64,000 nucleotides of DNA from contig CM026568.1 in assembly GCA_015143295.1 (NCBI GenBank), positions 14,700,607 through 14,764,606 of the forward strand. Reading direction: 5' to 3'. The translations under genes and the position numbers were made by a program. The notes beneath the pieces are model-generated. The model did not search any database, had not been told where the DNA came from, and saw only the letters and a list, made by a program, of their open reading frames with translations. The number at the start of each line of letters is the position of its first letter. Position 1 is the first letter of the stretch. This document shows positions 1-11,589 of the stretch, in pieces. The DNA is from Tetracentron sinense (lineage: Eukaryota; Streptophyta; Magnoliopsida; Trochodendrales; Trochodendraceae).

Positions 1-515
1 TGCACACTCAAAGACTCTACTACAACCCTTGAAAGACTCTCATACAGCCCACATCTTTGTTCACTCTCTCCAATCCGAATCTGACCGAATTACTACCCCT
101 TTTAGGACAAAGGAGACACAAAACCCGAACCCTTCATGATTGAACCAATACCCTCCACCATGAGAGCACGCCGAGATACAGCTGTGAGAACATTCTTCTT
201 CACCCAAGAGCTTCACTAGGGCTTTCCATGGGAGACGCCCTACCACACCTCACATATCCGTGACTTTTTCTCTTCCTCTTAGTTCTTACTTTCTTGGTTA
301 TCTCTATAAGTCTCTACCCTAGGCTTATTTATATGCAAGGAATGAATCCTAACTCAATTAGGATTTCCCAAATTCTAATCTCCACGAAAAGGCAACTTCC
401 TATTCCAAGTAGAAGTCTCCAAAAGCAACTCAAATTCCAGCCAGTCTAAAACTCGTCGACCAGCGATCGATCGCCCATTTTGGGGTTTGCCTTATTCGAG
501 CCAAAAATCCCCACA
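1..515 (-). repeat. 3' LTR of the short copia-type element, partial
   Basis: Aligns with 914-1430 of the other LTR, with a few indels. The remaining ~175 bp of this LTR lie before the window. On the minus strand it begins at 515 after the purine-rich GGTGGAGATT. Confidence 0.7.
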
Positions 516-724
516 AATCTCCACCTTGGCGAGAATCCCGCGAACATCCTTCAATATGCCATCTCACTTTCACCAACATAAATTTTCTTTTTCAATCTTG
601 TGCAAAACTCCATCGGATTCGCAGGAAAAACTCCACCTCAAACTACGACTTCAAAACCATCATAAATCTTGCAACTCCGACAGCCTTGTAAATCTCAAAT
701 CCATAACCCCAAAACTCAAACACA

Positions 725-736
725 GCTCTGATACCA
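725..736 (-). promoter_or_regulatory. Primer-binding site for initiator tRNA-Met
   Basis: Plus strand reads GCTCTGATACCA. The minus strand is TGGTATCAGAGC, the standard copia primer site complementary to the 3' end of initiator tRNA-Met. It lies 3 bp inside the LTR edge at 740. Confidence 0.85.
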
Positions 737-739
737 ATT

Positions 740-1430
740 TGTTGGGGAATGGAGGAATCAATGCTATCATGGGTATTCTCATGAAAATATAAAAATATAT
801 AATACACAAGATATACGTGGTTTACTCATCTAGGGCTACGTCCACACTAGAAACGGTCCAGAAAAAATTTACTACTAAATAGAGAGATTACAAGAGAACA
901 AATAAACAGAGAATACACACTCAAAGACTCTACCACAGCCCTTGAAAGGCTCTCACACAGCCCACATCTTTGTTCAGTCTCTCCAAATGAGACACAAAAC
1001 CCGAACCCTTCATGACTGAACCAATACCCTCCACCATGAGAGCACACCGAGATACAGCCGTGAGAATACTCTTTTTCACCCAAGAGCTTCACTAGGGCTT
1101 TTCATGGGAGACGCCCTCGCTTTCCATGGGAGCTCTACCACACCTCACATATCCGTGGCTTTCTCTCTTTCTCTTAGTTCTTACTTTCTTAGTTATCTCT
1201 ATAAGCCTCCACCCTAGGCTTATTTATAGGTAAGGAATGAGTCCTAACTCAATTAGAATTTCCCAAACTCTAATCTCCACGAAAGGCAACTTCCTATTCC
1301 AAGTAGAAGTCTCCAAAAGAAATTCAAATTTCAGCCCGTCTAAAACATGTCGACCAGCGATCGATCACCCACCATGGGCAATCGATCGCCCATTTTGGGG
1401 TTTGCCCTATTCGAGCCAAAAATCCCCACA
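740..1430 (-). repeat. 5' LTR (691 bp) of the short copia-type element
   Basis: Complete LTR. It starts on the minus strand at 1430 with TGTGGGGATTTTTGG and ends at 740 with CCCCAACA, directly next to a tRNA-iMet-type primer site. The same sequence reappears from position 1 to 515. Confidence 0.75.
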
Positions 1431-1989
1431 TCACTGAACTCTATAAGAATCCATTAAGATCATACCTTTCTCAAATCTCACTAACCAAATTGTAATGTTA
1501 CAAACAATTAAATTCAATGAAATTGCTTCATTTTGTTGAACTAAAACAAAAATTCAAGAAAATCACATCAAGATCATACATTACTGCAATTTCAATCAGC
1601 AGAAAGTTGAGAACAAAACAACTCTTTTTAAATTCATTAATTACATCTTTATGAAATCCCTTTCACAAAAAAAGGGGAGAAAAAAAAATCTGGTTCCAGC
1701 ACAAAAGAAGTTCATTCTTTCTAACCCAAAACAATTAACAGAACTGTGTAGTCTTTTTGCTTTTGATTTCAGTATCTTGTGAACCCATTGGTGTACTTCC
1801 AGATATTGGCTTGTTTTTATATACATTATCTGATTTACCCATCAAAATTAACAGACTTGAAGTAAGATCCTATTTTTCTGCAACTCCCATTTCTAGAAAC
1901 ATGAAAAGAGAAACCCATCTCATATCTTCAAAGTAATGAGTCCTTATTTGGGAGAATTTAATTGAGAAACTTGCAGAAAACGAATCAAA
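1431..1989. other. Intergenic, no gene recognised
   Basis: AT-rich. It contains several GGTATGAT-like motifs on the minus strand (around 1460-1480 and 2019-2025) that could be splice donors of the possible leader at 1990-2281. No protein similarity was recognised. Confidence 0.4.
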
Positions 1990-2281
1990 ATCATTTTTCG
2001 AAAGGAAAAAGAATCAATATCATACCTCTCTGCAATTCAAGAAAAATCGAAAGTGATGAAAAAGTAACCCAGTGAGATCTGTTCGAGATGCCCACTATTG
2101 CATTAGAGATCGTGCAAGCAACAATGTCAGGTTTGAATTCGGTTGGGATTTCTTTGAATTTGAGCGGTATGAGCGCGTTTATCGCAGAAATAACCTGAGA
2201 TACTGGGGGGAAAAAACAGAGGAAAAGAGAGAGAGCGAGGAAAAGCGCGAAGAGAGGGACCCCACCAAATTTTAAGAGCAC
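1990..2281 (-). other. Possible 5' leader/first exon of an unknown host gene
   Basis: The minus strand begins with a long pyrimidine tract (CCCTCTCTTCGCGC, then CTCTCTCTCTTTTCC), typical of plant 5' leaders. It runs to a plausible splice donor (CAGAGAG then GTATGATATT at 2025). A 96-codon open frame covers it, with a hydrophobic start (MLLKFGGVPLFALFLALSLF), but no family is recognised and the hydrophobicity may simply be translated CT repeats. No downstream exon was found on the minus side before the element at 1430. It may be a truncated gene end or chance sequence. Confidence 0.2.
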
Positions 2282-2288
2282 TCAGGGA

Positions 2289-2592
2289 CAAGGTTTGAAA
2301 TCCCCGTACTCGAACCGAAATCCCAAAAAATATCCGGTATTTTAGCGGTATTTCAGATTCTCATTTATTAATATTTTATTAATTTTTTTATATATTTATA
2401 TAAATATTCTTATTTTATATTTAAAATAATTATATAAATTTCCGGCCGAAATTTCTAAATTCCAAAATTTGACCCGAAATTTTTTTAAATCCCAGCAAAA
2501 AATCATGTTTTCCGAAATCCATGTAGTTTCAATATTGTTGGGGTTGAACGAAACCAGGATTTTGCAAAATCCCAACGGGATTTTAAACCTTG
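2289..2592. mobile_element. hAT-type MITE (304 bp) with 8-bp target duplication
   Basis: Terminal inverted repeats of 16 bp with one mismatch: CAAGGTTTGAAATCCC on the left, GGGATTTTAAACCTTG on the right. They are flanked by an 8-bp duplication, CTCAGGGA at 2281-2288 and CTTAGGGA at 2593-2600 (one mismatch). An 8-bp duplication is the hAT signature. The interior is AT-rich, non-coding and contains further GAAATTTC-like inverted motifs. It sits against the end of the possible leader at 1990-2281. Confidence 0.85.
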
Positions 2593-3117
2593 CTTAGGGA
2601 TTCTTTAAGGAGACACCATACCATTTTATAATTGATTTCTCATATGGCGAGAAATTGAATTTTTGCGTTACTGGATGAAATTCCTAGTTTTAGCATTGAT
2701 AATGTAATTTTATTATATTATTCATATTAAGACACAGGGGATCTCTACTTCACGGTATTGAAGCAGGCTCCTTGTGTATGGTGGTGACAATCTAATAATA
2801 AGGAGGCACTCCTCTCTCTTAATTACAAAAGTGACATCGCCATACACAACAATGGGAGCTACGCTTCCAAATTAGTCTCTATATTATTAGTATTTATTAC
2901 TATCAAAAGCCCATGTGTAGATGATTAATAATATATATATATATATATAAAAGTAATTGAGCATATTTTTATCTAACAAATAATCAACTATAAAAAAAAA
3001 TTGGAACATAAACAATCTAATTGAGCATATTAAAAGTTTTAACTGAGTCATAAAGACTTTGATTAATTAAAATAAATTATACCTTACGAAAATTTAAAAT
3101 AAATTATACCTTATGAA
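2593..3117. other. AT-rich intergenic with short repeats
   Basis: No gene seen. Contains an (AT)n run at about 2930-2950 and a local duplication of AAAATAAATTATACCTTA at about 3068-3113. Confidence 0.6.
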
Positions 3118-3192
3118 ATACATTTGATGGTCTCTAGTTTTCCACTCTCTCTCCCCTTCCCTCTCATTGGCATTGCATGTGTGACCCACTAA
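3118..3192 (+). mobile_element. Helitron 3'-end fragment (first of a tandem run)
   Basis: The CT-rich stretch and the terminal hairpin region (CATTGGCATTGCATGTG, then CCCACTAAT) match the 3' end of the Helitron that finishes at 3901. The 5' part of this copy is missing. It abuts the 5' end of the next Helitron. Confidence 0.5.
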
Positions 3193-3195
3193 TTA

Positions 3196-3901
3196 TCTCT
3201 TCTATTATCTATTACTAGCAAGTGGCACGAGTGATGCACGTGAGAGCGGGGGGAAGGAGTTAACCACAGTTAATAGGAGTTAAAAGGGACACGTGTTAAC
3301 CCGTGGGTGGGATTGAACTCGCTAGTGGCACGTGCGATGCACGAAGAGCGAGGGAAAGGTGTTAACCACACTTAATAGGAGTTAAATGGGTCACGTGTTA
3401 ACTTGCAGGTGCGATTGAACTCTCCCTGAGTTCAATCACGATTGGCTGTGATTCAAAATAGATAAATGAGCAAGGGTACTTTCAGCAAGGGGTAGTTTGG
3501 GAATTAAAGCAAACATTAAATCAAAGTTTTGTTTTTATATAAGGGTAGTATGAGAATTTCAGAAAAATCATCTACGGCTGCCTCTTGCATTATAATAGTA
3601 AAGATAATGAGAGAAGGAGGGGTAGGTGGAGTTGATTGACTTTTTTTAGTATGACAAGAAAACCAAATATTATATTTTTCTATTAATTTTTAGTGAATAA
3701 ATATTTAAGAATATTAAAGTAATTTTTAATCTATTAACTTCAATCCACTTAGATATGACTAATTCCCTCAATTATCTAATCCTATTTTTTCTCTACCGCT
3801 CACCCACTCTTTATGTGCATCGGTGGGTCTCACTAGGGTCCCTCTTTCCACTATCCCTCCCCCTTCTCTCTCTCACATTCATCGCATGTGTGGCTAACTA
3901 G
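3196..3901 (+). mobile_element. Non-autonomous Helitron, interrupted by another Helitron
   Basis: Starts TCTCTTCTATTAT after an A (3195). Ends with the stem CACAT...ATGTG at about 3874-3890 and CTAG at 3898-3901, followed by T, the classic Helitron 3' end and AT target. No Rep/helicase coding. A minus-strand Helitron (3215-3604) sits between an A and a T near its 5' end. Its remaining sequence matches the copy that starts at 3905 along its length (for example TTAGTGAATAAATATTTAAG). Confidence 0.7.
3215..3604 (-). mobile_element. Helitron inserted in a Helitron, with doubled 3' terminus
   Basis: On the minus strand it runs from TCTTTACTATTATAATGC at 3604 to CTAG at 3215-3218. The flanking bases are A (3214) and T (3605), the expected AT target. 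A second 3'-type end lies inside: CTAG at 3322-3325 next to a perfect 5-bp stem CGTGC-GAT-GCACG (3331-3343). The two ends head near-identical ~107-bp stretches (GTTAACCACA, TTAATAGGAGTTAAA, CACGTGTTAAC). Either the 3' end was duplicated or a shorter copy is nested. No coding sequence. Confidence 0.7.
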
Positions 3902-3904
3902 TTT

Positions 3905-4251
3905 TCTCTACTATTATAATGAGAGAAACAGGGTATTAGGTGGCGCTAATTGACTTTTTTTACTATTACAATAAAATCAAATATGAAATTATCCTATTAA
4001 TATTTAGTGAATAAATATTTAAGGGTATTAAAATCATTTCAAATTTATTAACTTCAATCCTTTTAGATACGGTTGATTCCCTCAACAATTTAATCATGTT
4101 TTTTCTCTACCACTCTTTATATGTTTTCAACGGCCACACAATTCATTTTCTAACACATTTTCTCTCACCCGTCTCCCCTATAACACGTGCATTAGGGTCC
4201 CTCTTTACACTATCTCTCCTCTTTCCTCTCTCACGTGCCACACACTATAAG
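3905..4251 (+). mobile_element. Non-autonomous Helitron (third in tandem)
   Basis: Starts TCTCTACTATTATAATGAGA, the usual plant Helitron 5' end, only 3 bp after the CTAG that ends the previous copy. It shares TTAGTGAATAAATATTTAAG, the TAACTTCAATCC region and the CT-rich tail with that copy. The 3' end near 4251 is degraded: the hairpin is weak and CTAG is not intact. Confidence 0.6.
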
Positions 4252-4503
4252 TAAAAATAAAATGTTAATTAAAACCAAGGAGATTTTGATAATTTAAGTA
4301 AAAATTTTCTCTAATGGTATTTTTGTCACTTAAACAATCTTTTATCTGAGAACTACCCAAATGCCCTAACCAAACTTACTGCAATAAATAAATGATGCCC
4401 AGACCTCCAATAATTTTTTTTTGAGTAGTATCAAAATATCGCGATAACTTGTTTTTTGTACATGTATTAAATGAGGTGCCATATGGGCTGTGTCAAGTTT
4501 TGA

Positions 4504-4659
4504 AGGGGAATGCTAGCGGACTTTCCGACCAGTGGGCTCGACTATTATGTGAGAAAAATGCCATACAGGAAAACTTGAAAACGGTCAGTTTCACTTTTTT
4601 GTAAAAAAATTACATAAGGGCCGATTCTGCTAGATGAGAGTCTCCCTAGCATATTCTCT
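4504..4659. mobile_element. Possible degraded MITE
   Basis: GGGGAATGCTAGCGGACTTT at the left end resembles the reverse complement of GAGTCTCCCTAGCATATTCT at the right end, with several mismatches. No clear target duplication was found. It could be chance. Confidence 0.25.
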
Positions 4660-4917
4660 AATTTTGAAATGTGTCTCATATGTGAAGATGATAGTTTACC
4701 GGTTAATATAAAAGGAGAAAAAAAAGACAAAAACCTTAAATTCTAACCCATTATATTAATATTTGCTTAATTCTAATTTGCGAACTTCTTAGCTTCCTCT
4801 ATGGGGAAATCATTTGTTGTTAAGGGTCTCTTCTTTTGTCAAGACTTGTAAAACTTGACATTTTGCACTCTTTCATGGTAGTTGTTAAGAAGGTTATTAT
4901 CATGAAATTTCATATCT

Positions 4918-5019
4918 TATCATTTTTTTATATTATCATTTTTATGAGAATTGAAATCATACATTTTGTATCATTTTTTATGTCATCATTTTTATGAGAA
5001 TTGAAATGATCCATTTTGT
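4918..5019. repeat. 50-bp tandem duplication
   Basis: Two copies of a ~50-bp unit. TTTATGAGAATTGAAAT occurs at 4941 and again exactly 50 bp later, with matching flanks and a few substitutions. Confidence 0.8.
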
Positions 5020-7597
5020 TGCATTTGAACTCTTAAGGAATTACAACCCAAGACATAAAAATACACGATACATCTAGTTCATAAAAGTAAATACATATTG
5101 CCAAATAACAAAACTTGCAAATTGCCATATTTTATGACTCAACAAAAGAACGGATCCTAATCATATTTTATAAAGATGAAGAAATGAAGTTTTTTTTAAA
5201 TTTTTGTTCAAGTGATCATGTGGTTAGGCGGCAATCCCAGTTAGAGTGTTAGTATTTGTTCGAGGTTAGTGACTTAATACGTAACATTTGAATTTGAAGC
5301 TTGGCTAAGAGGGTGGATATTAACAACTATCACAACCCTCATGATCGAGCCCGGAACCTACCCTTTGGAGGAGACTGGGACAAGCTCAGTTTGTGTGGGG
5401 TTGGGCAAGGAAGGAAGAAGATACATTTTAGCCAACAAAATTGATAGAAAATGCAAAAGAGAAGAAAAATAATTCTTTTTAATATATCCAACGATGTCCT
5501 CTTGAAAGCAATTTATCAGGACCTTAGCATTTTGCGGTAGCCAAAATATCAATACAATGAAAGCATAATAATAAACAAAGAAAAAGAACTTAAATTAATT
5601 AATGAAAAAAGAACTTTTGATTCTTTCTCTCTCATCATCTATGCTCTAGATCTAGTGTGTGTTCAGTGTAATAACAATGAGAGAACGTGCTAATTGTCTC
5701 TTATTAAGTGCCGGATCAGGACTCAAGAACTTTATCCTCCCTACTCTCTCTATTATTTCTATCTTCTATACTAATATAATATGCCAGTTGGTTCTACATG
5801 GTATATCTCATTGGCCCCTATTCTTTATTTTGATTGATGTCATGTGTTTGCTAACATGACATCTACTATTTAATTGATCCAATAAGAATACGGCATGCCA
5901 TTTTAATTATTATTCTTTCTTCCTAATTATGATAGGTTAAATGTTCACACACTCACTCACATTCTATTATTTAATTATACTCTTTAATTGGAATTAATTA
6001 AGTTGTAACATTTAAATTATTAAAAATATGAAGGCTAACGTTCTCTTCTTCCTTCCATCTCCATCCCCATTCTTTAATTGCAATAACATCTACCATCCTC
6101 ACATTTTCTAACTCTTAGTCTACTTTCTCCCAAATCCTATAAATAGTAGACAAATCCATAAGATATTTTTCATTCTCAAATATGTAAGGGTTTGACATGT
6201 CTTGTGCACTTCAGCTAGCATGGTTCACTAAATAGGTTTTTCCTAAACATTATTGGAGCATCTAGGGTAGAAACCTCAAGAGGTTTGTTTTCATGAATGT
6301 AGGAAATTTTTGAGTCTGGGTGCATTATGGCATGGGTGGATTTTCCAACACTATTTTGGACAATTCGTTGTTATTGGAAGTTGTCAGCTTGATTATGGCA
6401 TTAGTTATCTTTACATTTATGGGTCTCTACATAGAGCTTTGACTGAGTATTTTTGGGCAGTGAAATATCATTGTTTGCAAGGTGGGTGCATGGTGGACCT
6501 GCCTGCATCGGATCACCACCCAAAAATGGGTGTTGGCATTTGCACGTGCCACAGGCACGCACACTATCTGGCCAGTGGCTGGCTTACCGCAAGCCCGCCA
6601 GCATTTAATACTGGCAGTAGGGCAATGATGCCCCACGGATACTTACTTTGCTAGTCCCTTTGGGACTGACACGTATTTAGGGTTTGTCCTCGTGGACAAA
6701 CTTGGTTAGATCCCTGCGGATTGACTCATTGGGTCCATCTACAGATAGACCTCATAAGTCAGTCCGCGGGCTAGCCAAAGGTTAGCCCTGTAGGACCTAG
6801 TCTGTGGCCATAAATGGCCATGAACCTGACTAGAACATGTGCAAAACTCATGGTCTCACCCCTCTTGGTACATGGACTGACCAAGGCCAGTCCCTTTTTA
6901 GTGAACTGGTCCTTGGCCTAAATAGGCATTGGACCTATGTCAATCTTTCCCAGCTGGTTGTCAGTATCTGACTGCCATAGGGTAGAGAATGTAGAACCCC
7001 GGATCTCACTTTCATAGCCTGTGAATAGTGCTGTGAAGTGCGGTGAATGGTGACCATGTAATGTAAATTTTTGAATTTTGAGATAAAAAGTCCCGGTAAT
7101 GGTTGTTTATATGTTAACTAAGCTCACGTAATTTTATGGAATTTTATTCATATGATTAGAATGGTTTTCGAGTAATGGAAAAAGTTTACAACAAATCGGA
7201 TTATCGGACTTTGCCTAAAACTAGAAATTTAGATTTTAAGTTATGAGGAATTGGAATTTCTAAGTATTTTTATTGGATTCAAATGGGAGGTATTTCCTTA
7301 TTTTAAACATTTAAGTTAATTTAAAAACATTAACTTAAATGTTTTTTTTAAAAATAAGTATAAGAGGAAGAAGAAGGAATGGAAGAAGAACAAAGCACAG
7401 GACAAAACAAGGGAAAAACAGGCAAATCCGGTCAACCGAACCTCCTTAGCGGTCGACCGAATGCCCGAAATTTTGTATGTGGTTTTTCAACAGAGAGGGG
7501 TCTTTTGACCGGTTGACCGATCATACTGTTTTTGCCTGTGGCCGACCTTCTGAGATATTTTGAAGGGTGTATGAGTCTTTGACTAATTCCCTTTAAC

Positions 7598-7606
7598 TAT
7601 AAATAG
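7598..7606 (+). promoter_or_regulatory. TATA box of the solo LTR
   Basis: TATAAATAG, followed by a leader with CCTTAGGGTTTCACAAACCC and a purine-rich tract. This is the expected U3/R boundary layout of a plant LTR promoter. Confidence 0.55.
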
Positions 7607-7993
7607 CCCAATTTCGTGCCTTAGGGTTTCACAAACCCTAGAGTACTAAGAAAAGAGAAAAAAAAAGAGAAAGATAAGAGAAGAAAGAGGAAGAAGGAAA
7701 AGGACTTGGGTTTTTGCTTTTGAGTGTTCTTGAGTTGATTTCTCAACTACAAAGACTATCTATCTCGCTTCAGAACCTTTCTAAAACGTTTTAGATCAAA
7801 GGGTTGATCTAAAAAGGTAGATACACTCTACTAGCTACCTACCTTGTACTATTATTTTTAAGGCAAAACACTATATTTAAGGTTGTTCTTGGATTAATTC
7901 GGATGATGATTGATATGTGGGATGTAAGCTATCACTACGAAATTCTATGAATATGATGTCATGTTTACAAGTTTTCTAAGTTCACCATGATAT

Positions 7994-8328
7994 TCACAAG
8001 TACTATATGCACCTTATGTTCACAAGTTAGCATGATGTTTACAAGTCTTGCATGATCCGATGATTTCTCACAAGAAAGGTATTTCATAAAGCTCTTAAGG
8101 AAGGTTTTTGGTAAAAAGAATTCTCACAAGCTCACAAGAATTGATAAGGCCAAACTATGGGTTGATAAGTGACAAGTTCTAAGATCGTTTCAAAGCTCAC
8201 AAGGAATCCCACTATACATGGACTCACAAATAGTCATGTCTCACAAGATCACAAGTTCACAAGTAATCATGCATACTCAGATCCTCGCATGCTCACAAAG
8301 ATTCCCAACTTTCGCAAGAATTCACAAG
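7994..8328 (+). repeat. Cluster of TCACAAG heptamers inside the solo LTR
   Basis: TCACAAG occurs exactly ten times in ~335 bp, with more near-copies (TCACAAA, TTACAAG). Spacing is irregular, so it is not a simple tandem repeat. Function unknown. Confidence 0.8.
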
Positions 8329-8950
8329 AACTCACAACAATATGATTATCACATGACAAGATTTACTTGGTTTTGTTTTCACGCGAATACTGTTACGAAA
8401 AAGGTTTTGGTAACTACTTTCACGAATGTTATTCTCTAAGTTTATGCATGTTCATGATATTATTCATTGTTAGTTAGTAGTTTGTATATCATTGAGTATT
8501 CCAAGCTCAGCCGATTATTGACTTCGGCAGGTGCACGTGTTCCATTCGATTTCTGTGGCACAGAGCCTTAGATAGATGAAGAATACTACGATCCGAAGCC
8601 CTCTATGGACCATTACCAGGATGATGGATCGCTGAATAGGCGACCCGATTTTGATTTTTGTTGAGAGGATGAGAGGAATGATACTGATATTTTGTGTATG
8701 TTGAGAGTGGGACTTGTCTACTCCATATTTTGGATATGTTATGTTGGTTTAGACTTGAACCGAACGATAGGAATATTGGATTATAAATTACTTCCGCTAT
8801 GTATTATAAATCGTTTCCGTTATATTTTATAACTTGTGTACTTTGATAGGATGATAAGTGTATGTGCCTTATGTGTCATACAGGATGGTATGATACGGCG
8901 GTCCAAGCTAAAGTATCCCTAACTCCTAGGGGGTATTTTGGGTCGTGACA

Positions 8951-11032
8951 GAGAATCCCTAACAAAAGAGATTATTTGCTACTTTTTGGGGATCCAAAGA
9001 TATGGATTTCCCATTCTTTCCCAATGAAAGGGTGCCACATTGCAACTCATTCAAAATAAGAGAGTAATCCTCTCCCATTTTGGAAGGTAAGATTTTTTTT
9101 TTCCTTTTTAGGGGATAGGTCTTATCCTCCCATATTCCCTAAAAAGGGAAACCAATTTGGAGTCTTTCAAGAAAGAGGGTACTCCTGGACGTTCCAAGTT
9201 TCCCAAGATAAGGGAAACTAGTTGTTAAAGACAGATGTCCCTCTCCAAGGAGAATGAATCATTTTTGACCTCCCAAAAAATAAGAAGTCAAAGGAGAGTC
9301 TAAAAATGACTCTCCAAAACATATAAAGGAGGGAGTTCCTCACAAGAAACCCCTAAAAAAAAGAATACCCCAGAGACAAAAGGAAGAACCCAAAAAAGAA
9401 AACAAAGATTTTTTCTTTCTTTTGTATGAACATAACAATTAAAGAGGAAGAAGAAGATCCCATCAATGGAGAACATCAGGTGAAGCCATTAACATGATCA
9501 TCTTATTTTTTCCCCTTTTCTTGATACAAAGACCTTAATGAGGCACCTTGTAATGCCTACATGAGAATTGGAAAACCACTTTGAATAAATAAATATATTT
9601 TATTAAACTATTTGTTTCTTATTGTTCTTTTTCTCAATTAGAGGTACTTCCTCAAATTGGGAAGATAATTAACAACCGGGTTTACTTGGATTGGAAGGAT
9701 AGTCCCCCACATAAAATAATAAATTTCATACAATAATAGAGGTAATTTGACAGTAAGATTCAATATGTCTACTATAAAAAGACGATTGGAATTTGCATGT
9801 ACAATATTTGTGCATTTTAGGCACTATTTTGGATCTTCTATTTTGCTCTTGCAACGATTTGAAATACCATGAATTATTCTCATTGAAATTAATGAGATTC
9901 ACGTTATCATTGATATTGAGAGTAATAAAATGAAATTCAAATTATTCTTGATATTTATTGATGTCAAAGTGTCAAGTGGTTTCCTATAAAGTATTTCATA
10001 TGTCAATTAATTGTTAAAAAAAAGAAAATACTAATAAGAGAAGGAAAATATATATTTCCTAAAATAATAGCCTACCCATAATATTTCGTTTTATATATTT
10101 ATAAATTATATTGATTTACTTAAGTTATAATTAATTATATTAACTCTCTAATTAGTAAATACTCTATAAGAAAGTGAGTATCTTGATATGATATCTCTAT
10201 TTAATTTTTATTATGCATTTTGTTATATTATGCAAACCAATGATAGTATTAAAGTAGGTCTCATTAGAAAAAAATTAATTTCATATTGTTTTGGGTTGAA
10301 GAATAAAAAGAGACTAACATTTTCTATTTTATGTAAACTTTTCTTTCTAATAATTAATTATTTAAATAGAATTACTTAAAAAATTATTTATTAACAATAA
10401 ATATTATCTCTGAAGCTTTTAAATACTTTTGACAAATTGAATTTTTAGATGAGATGAGATAATTTTTTTTTTTGATGATGCAAACTTACTTTCTTGAAGT
10501 TATATAATGATTATATAAAAATTTATATAATAATAAAGTTATGGATTTTTAAATGATTTCTTGGCTATTTTTTAATAGGATACATATAAAAAATCTCACA
10601 AGATGACCAAACTATCATCATTTTTTTTCTATTTTATTTTTATTTTTATTCTTTTCTTACTGCCTATTAATTTCTCATCATATTCTACTATCCATTGTTC
10701 GTTTATTTATTTACTTTCAATATCCCGTGCATACCTTTTAAAGGAAAAAAAAAAATCTCATATTCCCTTAATTCTATATGCAGTATTATGCGTGTAATAA
10801 GATTGCACATCTATCCATTTTACATACCAAACTAGGTGGTGGAAATGCTGAAAATCCCAGCCAAACCCTTAATGCTGACAAATGTGGTATCCCAAAGGCA
10901 AATACGGCACAAAAATAACCAAATTATCACAATGAAGTATGGAATCTTCATGACGTAATAAATTTTATAAAGAACATATACAGCCAGATACCCTACAAAG
11001 CAAATGCATGGACTAAATACTAACCCCCCCCT
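8951..11032. other. Intergenic, no gene recognised
   Basis: Contains a TATA-like CATATAAAGGAGGG near 9329 followed by a leader-like A-rich stretch, possibly part of another old LTR into which the solo LTR jumped. 9.7-10.8 kb is very AT-rich and featureless. Confidence 0.5.
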
Positions 11033-11066
<34 letters not shown>

Positions 11067-11067
11067 A
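11033..11067. repeat. (CA)n microsatellite
   Basis: About 17 CA units preceded by a C-rich run. Confidence 0.95.
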
Positions 11068-11589
11068 CTTTTTCATGACCATCAAATCTATTTAGTTGTT
11101 ACAATTCATGGATTATTTTTTTGGAAGAAACAATTCATGAAGTTAAGTTTTATTTGATAATACATACTTCTAGATATTGAACTCGTTTAGTATTAAAAAA
11201 AAGTAGGAAATTCTAAGAGGGCAGAGCCCCCAAGTGCTCGATTTTGTATGCATATAAGAAATTAAACAACCAATGTGGACTAAACTCCCAACTTGAATTA
11301 CCAATTGATATTTCCTAAAATGATCTGTTTCTTTAAATTAATCTTACCTTTAGAGCCTCGCAAATCAGTCATGATGATGAATAAAATTTTGTATTATACA
11401 TAAATCATCAAGAGGAGGAGTAAAAAACAGGAATGGTTGGGAGGGCTGCACGACATTCGGGTACTGCTGAAGGAGAACATAGCTACCAAAGCAGAACAAG
11501 GTGCTTGTGATGATGATATCCAGATAAGAAGGAATTCAGAGTAAAGAAGATTACAAGGAGAACACTAGGGTTTCAACTTCAGAGGATTC

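Larger units (their letters stand above)
1..1430 (-). mobile_element. Two-LTR non-autonomous copia-type element, left end outside window
   Basis: Two similar direct repeats (1-515 and 740-1430) flank only about 224 bp of interior, which has no recognisable coding sequence. Read on the minus strand, the order is 5' LTR (740-1430), primer-binding site (725-736), short interior, a purine-rich stretch just before position 515, then 3' LTR. LTR edges are TGTGGGGATT and CCCCAACA, so the element has TG...CA ends. This fits a TRIM/LARD-like derivative of a Ty1/copia element. The two LTRs differ by roughly 6% plus a few indels by eye, suggesting an insertion a few million years old. The far target duplication lies outside the window and cannot be checked. 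Confidence 0.75.
4252..6989. other. Intergenic, no gene recognised
   Basis: AT-rich with only short open frames and no recognisable protein. 6300-6989 is more GC-rich. The sequence around the solo LTR insertion is continuous when the LTR is removed (GGTAGAGAATCCCTAAC), so 6.2-9.7 kb was one older sequence, possibly another decayed repeat. Minor features inside are listed separately. Confidence 0.5.
6990..8950 (+). mobile_element. Solo LTR of a Ty3/gypsy element (1961 bp)
   Basis: Begins TGTAGAACCCCGGATC and ends GGGTCGTGACA. It is flanked on both sides by GAGAA (6985-6989 and 8951-8955), a perfect 5-bp target duplication. No interior or second LTR is present, so this is a solo LTR left by LTR-LTR recombination. 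The length and the terminal GGGTCGTGACA suit the Del/Tekay chromovirus group; that assignment is from memory of the family. A TATA box lies mid-LTR at 7598. Confidence 0.85.

Noticed and set aside
6310-6654. 114-codon open frame as a host gene
   Set aside because: No recognisable domain or codon pattern, no splice context, and an overlapping frame on the other strand.
10832-11062. Minus-strand open frame starting MCVCVCVCV
   Set aside because: It begins inside the CA microsatellite and has no recognisable protein.
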